The position numbers and the translations under genes are program-made. 64,000 bases of DNA, taken from assembly GCF_000004075.3 (NCBI RefSeq), contig NC_026655.2, positions 26,645,489-26,709,488 of the forward strand. The letters are read 5' to 3'. Numbering within the stretch: the first letter of the stretch is position 1; every line of letters starts with the position of its first letter. Under the pieces are notes generated by a model. That model saw only the letters and a program-made list of their open reading frames with translations. It searched no databases and had not been told where the DNA came from. The DNA comes from Cucumis sativus. Lineage: Eukaryota > Streptophyta > Magnoliopsida > Cucurbitales > Cucurbitaceae. Shown piece by piece: positions 48,101 to 58,018 of this stretch.

Positions 48101-50285
48101 TATGGACCCTGCCCATGTTCCCTACGCACACTACAAGATAATTCCAGCCCCACCATCAATAAAAAACAGATATCTTTGCCAATTCTATCTTCTCAACTCT
48201 TGCATTTGAGGCTCTCACAAGGATTGCTTTGACTAACAACAATCATGTGTTCATTCACAGCAACTGCTGACAGGGAAGGTGGCAGACCACTTGAATTGGT
48301 TGTTGAAAAGTTGAAAGCAGATGGATTTGTTGGCAGACACGAAAGGCTCCGTCACAAGTTTTTTGCACCTTGTGTCTATTATTTTTTCACTGATCCAGAG
48401 TTGGTTCAAGGAAATGTAGAGAGCTCCACCAAGAACGATGAAGCCGTATCATCAACTGCAAATGTAAAGGTACATTAGATTAGACAACGGCATAACTGCA
48501 TTTACATGTTTCTTCTTGCATTGAGTCAATAATTGTTAGATCATCCATCAAATTAAAAAATTAAGCATACGTCCCAAAAGCCTAATTTGTATTCGAATTT
48601 ATGTTATTTGAGATCTTGGTCCTAAGGTTTAGTGGAGTGCGCTATGTAAATTTTATAACTATACCGTCTTTGAATTTGTAATACGATAATTCCTATCCAA
48701 TAATAAATTGTTTTTTTTCTAATATGAACACAGCCAACACACTGTTAGTGAACCACGTAAATTTCTGTGACGATTTTCCTGCCCAATATGTTTTTCTTGC
48801 CTTCTTTGGTCGTCGATTTCATAACAAACATTCCCTTCATATGTGAGCTTGAAATTTCGTAGAGGTTCAAATTTCGGATCTCGTAGTTATAGTAAATCTC
48901 ATTTTATCAATACTTCAACTGTAACTCAAACTTAAACATCTGAACTGCATTTTCTTTTGCTTTTCGCTAGTGATTTGGTTTGCTTCATGAAAAGTTTTGT
49001 TGGTTCAGAAACCGCCAACAGAAATCTCGCAGCGAAGATCATTTCTGGTTTTCTTCTGCATCCCAGTTAGTCCAGGCAAAAGCAGATTGATATGGGCCTT
49101 CCCTAGGAACTTTGGGAAATGGATGAACTATATTGTCCCACGATGGATGTTTCACATAGGGCAGAACTTGATTCTAGATTCAGACATGTATTTTCTTCGT
49201 GTTGAGGCAAGACAGTTGATTTGTGGATATTTTATTTGCCTGTCGAATATAGTTTCTGATGAAGTTTGTTCTGAATTTTAGGAGCATAAATATGAGGAAA
49301 TAGGCCCTTCAAATTGGCATAAAGCTTGTTATGTGCCAGTAAAATCAGATGCTTTGGTTGTTGGATTTAGAAGATGGTTGAACAAGTATGCAGGTGGTCG
49401 AGTTGATTGGGGAGGCAAATATTCTGGCTCTCTTCCTCCAATCCCTCCTAGAGAACAGGTGTTCGAAAGGTATCCTCTAATTTCTGAAACTCAACTTCCT
49501 CCACTCTCTCATTGCCGACTAGTTTTGAAAAGAACTCCATGTTATCTAATATAATTAGTTTTGAAAAAGAACTCCATGTTATCTAATATGGAATCAAAGT
49601 TCATAAAGCCTACTTAAGCATTTGGTTCATAAAGATTTGATTCAAGAATCGGAAACCCAAGAAGGACCATCTTGAGGAGGCATTTTGGAACTTTAGTTCG
49701 AATTTGTTAGGACAGCAAACCTTTCACATTTATTTTAACCCACAAACTATAATAACTAATTTATTGCCCTAAACAACCCCTGTTTTGTTTAGTTTAGGTA
49801 TGATGTTCAATAATTGAGCTTATTTTTTTACAATTTCTTAATTATTTTTTCATCTTTTCCTAAGTAAACACCAGACTTCTTGGCCAAATCATAGAAACAA
49901 AAACAAACTTTAATGTAAAAAAAAAATGTGACGACTTAAACTTAACCTCAAAAACCAAAAATCAAATGATTATCTACCTTTACCAAAGGTATTAGGTTTG
50001 TCGTTCCATAATTGGTTATTGAATTTCAGGTACTGGAGCCATGTGGTGAATTGCAAGAGCTGCAATGGTGCATACAAAGCTCTAAACATAGCTGAGGTGA
50101 GTCTTCAGGCCATCTCCATGGCTGCAATTGGAGCTTTGGCATTGATAAAGCATGGTGTACTTTCAGCAACAGTTAGAGCCACCATTGTCACCGTTGCAAT
50201 ACTCTGTTTTGCTGCTTCAAAGTGGTTATCCCATTTCATCCACAAAACTTTCCACTTCCAAGTTTACAATCATGCCCTGGTTTGA
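45107..50285 (+). CDS. PTC52: PTC52-like chloroplast Rieske oxygenase, copy 4
   Basis: Seven exons: 45107-45634, 47176-47363, 48077-48169, 48259-48469, 49009-49206, 49282-49469 and 50030-50285, giving 553 residues. Rieske ligands are Cys131, His133, Cys151 and His154. Iron-site residues in [15 protein letters not shown] are Asn246, Asp249, His252 and His257; Lys replaces the Gly of the other copies just after the motif. The CxxC is Cys477/480. The start [15 protein letters not shown] aligns with copy 3; an in-frame ATG at 44996 would add 37 residues, and ATG 45301 (MASDVV) is a possible shorter start. Intron 3 is AT-AC and intron 5 begins with GC. Otherwise the gene is intact, and its protein keeps the most conservative residues of the pair. 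It is probably the best candidate for the ancestral PTC52 role. Confidence 0.9.
45737..45815. repeat. 28-bp unit repeated three times in PTC52-like 4 intron 1
   Basis: Units starting atgg-aggtccattaataat stand at 45737, 45765 and 45793. Confidence 0.9.
46425..46565. repeat. MITE-like inverted repeat in PTC52-like 4 intron 1
   Basis: The arm tatagtaaaattttaggttc ... ctatcactgatag faces atgatagaatttgctatagg near its right end. It is the same family as 55295-55565. Confidence 0.45.
47769..47910 (-). mobile_element. SINE on minus strand in PTC52-like 4 intron 2
   Basis: Read on the minus strand it has gtgagttcaattcatggtga (box B region), then aagatttaatatctttatgg, cttgacatccaaatgttgta and gtcgagatgcacgtaag, ending before an A-rich tail. 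Copy 3 intron 2 lacks it. Confidence 0.6.
48170..48258 (+). other. Intron 3 of PTC52-like 4, AT-AC, U12-like
   Basis: The border reads AAAAACAG/ATATCTTTG ... TTCATTCAC/AGCAACT. The branch-like TTGCTTTGAC has its A at 48232, 26 bases from the end. Retention meets an in-frame TGA. Splicing gives [13 protein letters not shown] in frame. Confidence 0.75.
49207..49281 (+). other. Intron 5 of PTC52-like 4, GC-AG
   Basis: The donor is GTTGAG/gcaaga, where copy 3 has GTTGAG/gtaaga. The acceptor ttttag is normal. The GC donor sits in a strong context (GAG/GCAAG), which U2 spliceosomes accept. Read-through would add a short tail and stop. Confidence 0.75.
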
Positions 50286-51742
50286 CTCTTCTCTTCATAT
50301 TAGAACTCGATCATTATTTATCTTGTACATAAAGTTATCATATTTTTCATTTGAGAAAGCCCGATAGTTTGAGGTTTTTTTCCAGTGAAATATATATATA
50401 TATGTATGTATATCTTCTCTTCATGGTAGGAATGGAGGTCGCATTGTCGATGTAGAATGGTAATTGGTACCTTATTCACTCAGCTATATATGGAATGTTT
50501 TTAGTTTAGAGATGTATTTATTTATTTTAAATATGAAGTGAAGTGTTTGAACTTCTCAAGTGTGTCACTTGAGTTGGACTTATTTAATTATTTTTATATA
50601 TAAATATGGACAAAATTGTATGAGCGAAAAGATCTTTATTTTTAAAATGGGAATAGTGGGGTTGGAGAATTAAACCCCTAATCTTGAAGTTGTTAACTTA
50701 AAAATCTATGTCAATTGAGCTATATTTATGTTGATCTTATAAAAAGTAACATCATGATTTAAATTGTACACGTATGAGTGAAAATCACAAAAATCACAAC
50801 TCAACTAAGAACTAAAAAAGTCAAAATGAACACAATTCAATTAACTCACGGGGATAGAATAGGTATATGATTTGAATCCTCCTTCTATTTATTCTTTTAA
50901 AAAAATATCCTTAAAAATAATTTGAAGCTAACTTTTGTTGTTTTTGTCTTACTTTCCTATACAATAATTCAATTAATAAAAGCATACATTTATGAATAGG
51001 TTTTTAACAAATCTCTTTGTGAATTTATTGAACGTTTGATGAATACTTCTTTCCTTCTTATATTTTTAACTTTAATTCATTTTATCACACCTTCAAAATA
51101 TCGGCCATCTGATCATTCATTTTCACTTTTAAAAACTAAATTATTATTTTTAGTACAATTAGGGATCAAGTGGAGTGGGGTGGAAATTTAAACAACGAAT
51201 CTCTTGTTGACAAAATAAATTAAAGTTAAAAATATAAATTAATATTTAAATAGTAAAAGAAATGACTATTTCTTATCAAATATTTTTAATGTTTTCAAGT
51301 GAGAAACGTATTAAAAATATTTAAGAAAGGTAAGAAAATTTCAAATTTGTGCGAAGATAGACATGAATAGCAATATAATTGATTTGAGATATTTTTATTT
51401 CAATTTATTTTTGCAAAAATTGAAAACAACATATAATAATAATAACAATTAAAAGAATATATATAATCCAACAACTTTAAAGAGAGGATTTTGAAGCAAA
51501 GCAACAGAGCATCGGCATCACTTCCAGATCTCTCCAAAATTCGGATTTCTCTCAAACCTCTCACCGTCACTTCTCCATTTTTCTCACTCAAAGAAAATCC
51601 CAATCTTCCATCATCATCTTCTTCTTCTTCTTCTTTTTATTCTCTTTCCGTTAATCCTCCATTTCTTTTTCATTCTATACGAATTCTTCACTCGATTTGA
51701 AGATCTGCTTCAAGTCCGGACCTGGGGTTTTGAGAAAACCCC
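50286..51742. other. Intergenic DNA and 5' leader of the SUB1-like gene
   Basis: 3' UTR of copy 4 to about 50420, then AT-rich DNA. 51480-51742 is CT-rich and less AT-biased, fitting the 5' UTR of the next gene. No separate gene is seen. Confidence 0.45.
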
Positions 51743-53416
51743 ATGAAAGATTCAGATCCCACCACTGAGCCCATTGGGCAGCATTTGATTAAGCTCATAA
51801 GTAATCTTTGTTTCTCTGTTTTTGTGTTTTCTGTTCTTATTATCACTGTCATTGCTATCACTTACCAGCCTCCAGATCCGTGGCTTGAATCCACTCCTGC
51901 TCTTACTAAGTTCTTCACTTCTTCCGAGAATGCTACTTTCAAGAACGATGAATCTGTTGTTAAAACGGGGGAGGATTTGGTCTCTGTCCTTCCCCCTGCA
52001 GTCTCCCCTGCTTTGGGAAACCAGATCACTGAGGAGGTGATTGAGAAATCTGAGGAGGTAATTGCTAATTCCACTACACTTAAATTGAATTGTGATGAAC
52101 TGCGTGGTGTAAATTGTTCCGACCCACGTATTTTGATTGCGGTCGAAAGGTTTAATTTGAAGGCATTTAAGTCTATTGCATTTCTAGAGTATCAATCTCC
52201 TGTTAATGGGTCGAAGGAAGATGAATGTGATGTTTCGTGGCGATTTAGGAACAAGAAAGAGAAGTCGTGGAGGAAATATAGGGATTTTCGTAGGTTTAAA
52301 TTCGATGTTGGGGAGGATTGTGATTATAAGGTAGTTCACGCTGGTGGTTGGCATTCAGGTATAAATGCTCGACGACCGAGAAGTGCGATGAACAATCGTT
52401 CTAGAGGTGGTGGAAGTGGTAGAGTTGCTCCACCGGTACGGGATGAGGAGATTAACGACACGATCCCGACATTGGGATCAGAGACAAATTTTAGGAAGGG
52501 GAAGTACTTGTACTATTCACGTGGAGGGGATTACTGTAAAGGAATGAACCAATATCTATGGAGTTTCTTGTGTGGTTTGGGAGAAGCAATGTATTTGAAC
52601 AGGACTTTTGTGATGGATTTGAGTGTTTGTCTGTCAGGTAGTTATAATCCGAGCAACAAAGATGAGGAGGGGAAAGATTTTCGTTTTTACTTCGATTTCG
52701 AGCATCTTAAAGAAGTTGCATCAATTGTAGAGGAGGGTGAATTTATGAGGGATTGGAAGAAATGGGATAAAGGCCACAAGAAGAAGATACCTGTTAGGAA
52801 GGTTGTGAGCCATAAAGTGACACCAATGCAACTGAGGAAAGATAAAAATACAATTATAACAAGGCAGTTTGACGCTCCTGAGCCTGAGAATTATTGGTAC
52901 AGAGTGTGTGAGGGGCAGGCTGCAAAGTATATTCAACGACCATGGCATGCTGTTTGGAAATCAAAAAGATTGATGAATATCGTGACAGAAATTAGTGGTC
53001 GTATGGACTGGGATTTCGATGCAGTTCATGTGGTTCGAGGAGAGAAGGCACAAAACAAAGAGCTTTGGCCTCATTTAGAATCAGATACAGCTCCTGATGC
53101 TATTCTTGAAAAGTTGAAAGGGATGATTCAGCCTTGGAGGAATCTGTATATAGCCACCAATGAACCATTCTATAACTACTTTGACAAATTGCGCTCTAAT
53201 TTTAAAGTCCATTTGCTTGATGATTACAAGGAATTATGGGGAAACACTAGTGAGTGGTACAATGAAACAACGCTTGTAAACAACGGTAAACCAGTCGAGT
53301 TCGATGGGTACATGAGAGTCGCGGTGGATACGGAAGTGTTCTACAGGGCAAAAACCCGTGTTGAAACATTCTATAATTTGACTAAAGACTGCAAGGATGG
53401 AATCAATACATGCTGA
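51743..53416 (+). CDS. SUB1-like / O-fucosyltransferase-like type II membrane protein
   Basis: Single-exon gene of 557 residues. A short cytosolic N-terminus precedes one membrane helix at about 18-40 (LCFSVFVFSVLIITVIAITY); the rest would be lumenal, with several N-glycosylation sequons. The conserved core includes YYSRGGDYCKGMNQYLW at about 255-272, NRTFVMDLSVCLSGSYNP, DNYWYR-like ENYWYRVCEGQ, DAVHVVRGEKAQNKELWPHL at about 426-445 and YIATNEPFYNYF near 470, ending in KDCKDGINTC. This matches the plant family of Arabidopsis SUB1 (SHORT UNDER BLUE LIGHT 1, a light-signalling Ca-binding protein) and its relatives, also described as O-fucosyltransferase-like from GT65/GT68-type motifs. Enzyme activity is not shown for the family as far as I know. 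SUB1 itself versus its close paralogues cannot be decided by eye. The ATG follows a CT-rich leader. Confidence 0.88.
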   Translation: MKDSDPTTEPIGQHLIKLISNLCFSVFVFSVLIITVIAITYQPPDPWLESTPALTKFFTSSENATFKNDESVVKTGEDLVSVLPPAVSPALGNQITEEVIEKSEEVIANSTTLKLNCDELRGVNCSDPRILIAVERFNLKAFKSIAFLEYQSPVNGSKEDECDVSWRFRNKKEKSWRKYRDFRRFKFDVGEDCDYKVVHAGGWHSGINARRPRSAMNNRSRGGGSGRVAPPVRDEEINDTIPTLGSETNFRKGKYLYYSRGGDYCKGMNQYLWSFLCGLGEAMYLNRTFVMDLSVCLSGSYNPSNKDEEGKDFRFYFDFEHLKEVASIVEEGEFMRDWKKWDKGHKKKIPVRKVVSHKVTPMQLRKDKNTIITRQFDAPEPENYWYRVCEGQAAKYIQRPWHAVWKSKRLMNIVTEISGRMDWDFDAVHVVRGEKAQNKELWPHLESDTAPDAILEKLKGMIQPWRNLYIATNEPFYNYFDKLRSNFKVHLLDDYKELWGNTSEWYNETTLVNNGKPVEFDGYMRVAVDTEVFYRAKTRVETFYNLTKDCKDGINTC

Positions 53417-55100
53417 TCTTGGCAAGCACCACATTACTCATGGGTGATTCGTGTTCTCTATTACTTTTTGATTTGATTCCATGATGATACAACGTTTGAA
53501 ACCATTCTAGGTTCATTCAAGCTATGCTTGCTACGCTTTTCAACGTAATATGAATTCATGATTTTCATTCATTTCTCTTGTATTTTTGTATCATAGAAAC
53601 AAGTCGTTCCAATATCCATGTTCATCTTGTAACAGTTATATAATATCTTTTTAATGCCCTCTGCTCTGCGTTATCTTCCAGTTAAGTTTGATTTTCAAAT
53701 TCAGGTTTAAAGCTAATGAACTAGGGGCTTAAAATGGTTGATGTAAGACTTGCTTAGATATAGAGATCTCTGAATTATCATTAGTCTTCGCTATTAATAC
53801 ACCAATGAGATGTGTTTTGCTTATTGTTATGAATCCTTGATCTTCCCCTAGACATATTGATTTATTGAGAACAGCCTAATTTTCTTCGGCCTTGATACTT
53901 TACTGGTTTGATTCATGCATTTGTGGATCTATTAATTTGAGATGAGTCAGAAATTACAAATGTACATCATCTTAAACTTTCAATTTTGTGTTCAACAAGT
54001 CTAAATTTTCAATTTTGTGTGCAATAGGTCTTCGAATACTGCCTAGATACAAAAACGAAAGTGAAGCGTCCTTTTATACCCAACTCAATTTTAAATCTAG
54101 TAGATGAGTTGAGTTTCTTTTCCTTCTGATTTTGAATATGCAAAGATAAGGAACTTATTTGAAAGTTCTTACAGAAATTCGCTGATAACGACCCAAACAA
54201 CTTTCCATCTCAATCGTACACAATGTTCACATCCGGCCACAGTCATTCACCCTTCTTGTCCCTCCACGAATGAACTTTTTGAATAGGAGGTCTAACAGAC
54301 TCACAGTGAGTTTGAGTAACTTTTGGGAATACTACTTTCTAGTGAAGTAATTGTTTTCTTTTTGAAGAACTCATGTCGACAAAGAAAAATAATCGTTTGA
54401 AGCATTTTTTTTTCCGAACTTGTTATTGCATGCTTAAGTCTTTGAAGTCTTGTTTGATTGAATTTCCCTCTAGGTTTCATTTATGATGGCTTGGAAACTT
54501 AGGGTGGTTGAATTATGAGCATGATGGTGGTTGTAATGGAATGAATTCTTGTCATCCTTTTTCTTGTTTTTGGTTAATACTTCAACTTCAACAGCAGCAA
54601 TTGAATTGACTTACTGCCTAACATATTTGAGACTTCTCATCAGAAATATATTTTAGGTTTAGAATTGGGTCCAATTGGTTTTATGAAAATGTAAACTATA
54701 TTCATTAAAAAGAATAGTTTGGATAAGTACATGTTTTTACTTTAAACAAAAGTTAAATATATAATTATAAATTTCAGTTTACTGTATGTTTTGTTAAATA
54801 TATAAATTATAAAATCCATTTTACTGTATTTTTTTTTGTTAAATAATTTTAAAAAGAAAAATTATTTTTCCCATTAAAATATAACACGCACAAATAAAAA
54901 ATATATATATATTATGAAAACAAAATTCAAAATAAATATTTGTTTGTGTTGGTTGAACGAGCGAATTTGGTATCACAACAAAAGCTAAAGTCCATTATAA
55001 ACACCATCATATAAATTGATTAACACCATCATATAAATTGATTATAAATGAAGTAGGTCGAATAATTGAATAATTAAAATGGTAATTATAATTGATGGCC
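53417..55100. other. 3' UTR and intergenic DNA
   Basis: Probable 3' UTR to about 53650. Near 53970-54030 the phrase tttcaattttgtgt appears twice in tandem. A short tandem duplication (caccatcatataaattgatt) lies at 55002-55042. No gene is seen. Confidence 0.45.
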
Positions 55101-55294
55101 ATTTGAAGAATAATAATTAAAGATATAGTAACATTTAAAAAAAATTGTAAAATAGCAAAACTATCGTTGATAAACAGATCAATATTTACAACATAGTCTA
55201 TAAGTGATAAGACTTTTACCATTGATAGAATTTGATAAATTTTGTCAAATTTGCAACTATCCTTAATTAAAATAGAGTTTTAATTCAAATTCAA

Positions 55295-55565
55295 GGGATA
55301 GTTGCAAATTTAGCAATTAAATTCAAAATAATTAATTATATAATAATATTTTTAAAAAATTGCAAATATAGTAAAATTTATCAAATTCTATCATAAATTC
55401 TATCGATGATAGAAATCTATCACTGATAGATCATGTTGTAAATAGTGTCTATCACCAATAGACTCGCACACGAGTCTATTAATGATACAAGTCTATCACG
55501 GATAGTTTTGCTATATTTACAATTTCTTTTAAATATTGTTATATTTTTTATTATTATTTCTCAAA
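55295..55565. repeat. MITE-like element, GATAGA/TCTATC inverted repeat family
   Basis: The left arm aaaaaattgcaaatatagta and the right arm tttgctatatttacaatttc are inverted copies. The centre is a chain of tctatc/gatag words (tctatcactgatag, tctatcacggatag). A related, more diverged copy lies just left at 55125-55255. Fragments also occur at 4746-4910, 19690-19810, 25560-25690, 38860-38970, 44080-44160, 46425-46565 and 58590-58690. Non-coding. Confidence 0.6.
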
Positions 55566-55839
55566 TAACCTTTCATTACAAATACAAAAATGACATTGGG
55601 TTCAAACTCAAGTCCATCGGCAATTAAGCCAACTTTACTTAAAAGACCACGTAAATTCTTTATACATAGATATAAATATAAATAGAGGCATTGCTCACAT
55701 GCTCTAAACACTTACCATTGCTAAAAGGATATTTGTACTTAATGGATCAACGACTCCTTTCACTCCATTGTCTTTACCTTGTATCTTTTGTTTTTAAAAC
55801 ATTAAAAACAAAAATTAGTCACGAACTAAATATTTTTAG

Positions 55840-56300
55840 TTCTTAAACTCACTTTTTTTATTGTTTAAAAATAAAGTTAAAGGTTTACATATCACTTTGG
55901 TTTTATTCATTTTAGTTCCTATACTTTTAAAATGTTTATTTTGGACATCGCACTTTTAACTTTCTATTTTAGTTCTTAAACTTTTAAAAAGTGGTCATTT
56001 TAATATTTAAAAAATAAAGTAAAAATGAAAGGGTTGAGTAATAAACTTTTTTAAAAAATCCTCCTAAACTTTACACGGTAATTTAAACTTCTAAAGTGAG
56101 TTAGAAAATGCTCTTATTGTTAGTTATCCATTAACTCTTAAAAGTTAAAAAAAATATCATTAAATTAAAAAAATGTAAAATTTTATTTTGCTCTATGAAC
56201 TTTGTATCTTGTTCTACTTTGATCCTAAACTTTAAAAAATGTTTGTTTTAGTCTCTAATTTTTAAAGAACGTCAGTTAAATAACAAAATGATGAGCTCAA
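55840..56300. repeat. Degenerate repeat of the 'ttagttcctaaactttaaaa' kind
   Basis: The phrase tttagttcttaaacttttaa and variants recur at about 55895-55990 and 56195-56265, on the pattern of non-autonomous TE termini common in plants. No borders can be fixed. Confidence 0.4.
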
Positions 56301-56626
56301 AATGATGAGGTGGCTTATATACATTGACGATTTGCCAAATCACTCTTCTTCAAATTTGTTACTTGAGGATATTTTATAATCTATTTTTAGTTCGATTATT
56401 TTAAAATGACTTCTTTCACTTTTTTCGGTTGACAAAGCAAAAACTTGTGAATTTGCTAACTTGTGCATTTTCTCAAATGCATGAACGAAGTTTTGAAGAA
56501 TCTAACTCTTAGATTGTTAGCATTTATTGGATTAACTACAAAGTTGTACTTGAATTAAAAATTGTACTTGTGCAATAGGCCATATTGGGTTGAAAAATGG
56601 GTATGAAGAGAAGAATACATTAGGTG

Positions 56627-56650
56627 ATAACTTGTAAAAATACAAGTTAT
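56627..56650. repeat. Perfect 10-bp inverted repeat with 4-base loop
   Basis: ataacttgta AAAA tacaagttat. It is followed by a T run, but nothing else suggests a terminator or small RNA gene. Confidence 0.8.
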
Positions 56651-58018
56651 TATGGTTTTTTAGGTAGAATAGTGGGATCAAAACGCAGGGTAAGTGTGTC
56701 AAAATACGTAACTTATATTATAAATACATAATTATTCATAAATGTATTTTACATAAGTTTCATGTCCGCTTTACTTCGTTTTTAGTGTCTAAACACATGA
56801 TTATTAGCAAAAGAATAAGCTATCAAATCAAAGAGGAACTCACACAGAGATAAGGCGAAAAGACTAAATCACCACACGAGAAAAGGTTTGCTAAAAGACA
56901 AAAGTGGGAGTTGGAGTGATGTGACTTGACGAAATAGACAGCTTTCGACGTTAACATGGTTAGAATGATAGATTTCCTACTGATAGATACCCATATAAGA
57001 AGCTCCATCATCATCAAGAAAATGAGGCCTATATGGGTTATAAAGGCCAGACATCTACATTGACTGGCCATCCCTAAAGAGTTGGTGGCAAGGACTAGCC
57101 TTACCACCATCTCTAAAGTCCATTTTCTTCTTTTCCAGTCAGTGGGTGGAGTGAATACTTGTAGTCTGAGTGAAAAAGTGTCCATCCCCATCTCCCCTAA
57201 CTTGTATTATCTTTTCTTTTTTTTCCATTTTGGCATTTCTTTAAATTGTATGTGTTCATATTGTACCGTGGTCAAAAGCCTTTAGGGTGATACATAATAC
57301 CTATATGTGTGTGCTCTGTGTCTATTTTTCAACCCTCTCATACCCATTTACAAGTCCATCTAACAAAGTCTTCCTCCAAACGAATTCTTAAAAGAACCAT
57401 TATGGATTAGTCAAGTAGTTAAAATGATGCATAGATATAATTTAGTAAAGAACTTAAAAGAGATTGAGTCTCCACAGTGGTTACCTATCTAGGATTTTGT
57501 ATCAACCTATTAGTTAGTTTGATATCCAAAATTAGAGTTAGATAAATGGCTCTGACACTTGGATAATTAGAAATCAGAAAGAAAAAAATAACCACCCGAA
57601 ACACAAGACAGGTAAAATACCAAAAAGAAAGGACATATTAGTCTTTTACCTGAATTAGAAACTTCAGGTCTTGGAATAATCACACAGGAAATTTGGTAAT
57701 AATATCCCAAGTTCATTTTATATAATTTTAAAGATATGAAATTGAAGCACAATGCAAGAGGACAATGGGCTGAACTCCAAAGAGAAATTAAAACAAAAAC
57801 AATCAGGTCCAATTCTATAAATAAATAATATATTAATTAACTTGAGACAATTTAGTAGTACCAAAGCTTATCAGTTGTGAGCATAAAATAATTACATAAA
57901 TATCAGAAGACAAAGTCATTGCGTACCTAAAGTAAAACCTCCACTCTGCCTTCGTTCGTTTTATCTTTGAGGACTTGGAAGAATTTGTGTTTCGTTGGCA
58001 ATGCACCATACAGTCTCA
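56651..58018. other. Intergenic DNA and 3' flank of peptidyl-tRNA hydrolase
   Basis: 56820-57190 is less AT-rich and has a minus-strand open frame of 122 codons (start MGMDTFSLRLQVFTPP) that matches no family I recognise; no supporting splice pattern was found. 57400-57560 is a diverged SINE. 57940-58018 would be 3' UTR of the gene to the right. Confidence 0.35.
57400..57560 (+). mobile_element. Diverged SINE
   Basis: It has gattgagtctccacagtggt followed by tacctatctaggatttt, then tgatatccaaaattagag. This follows the order of the SINE at 16325 and 31295 but with lower similarity. Confidence 0.4.
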
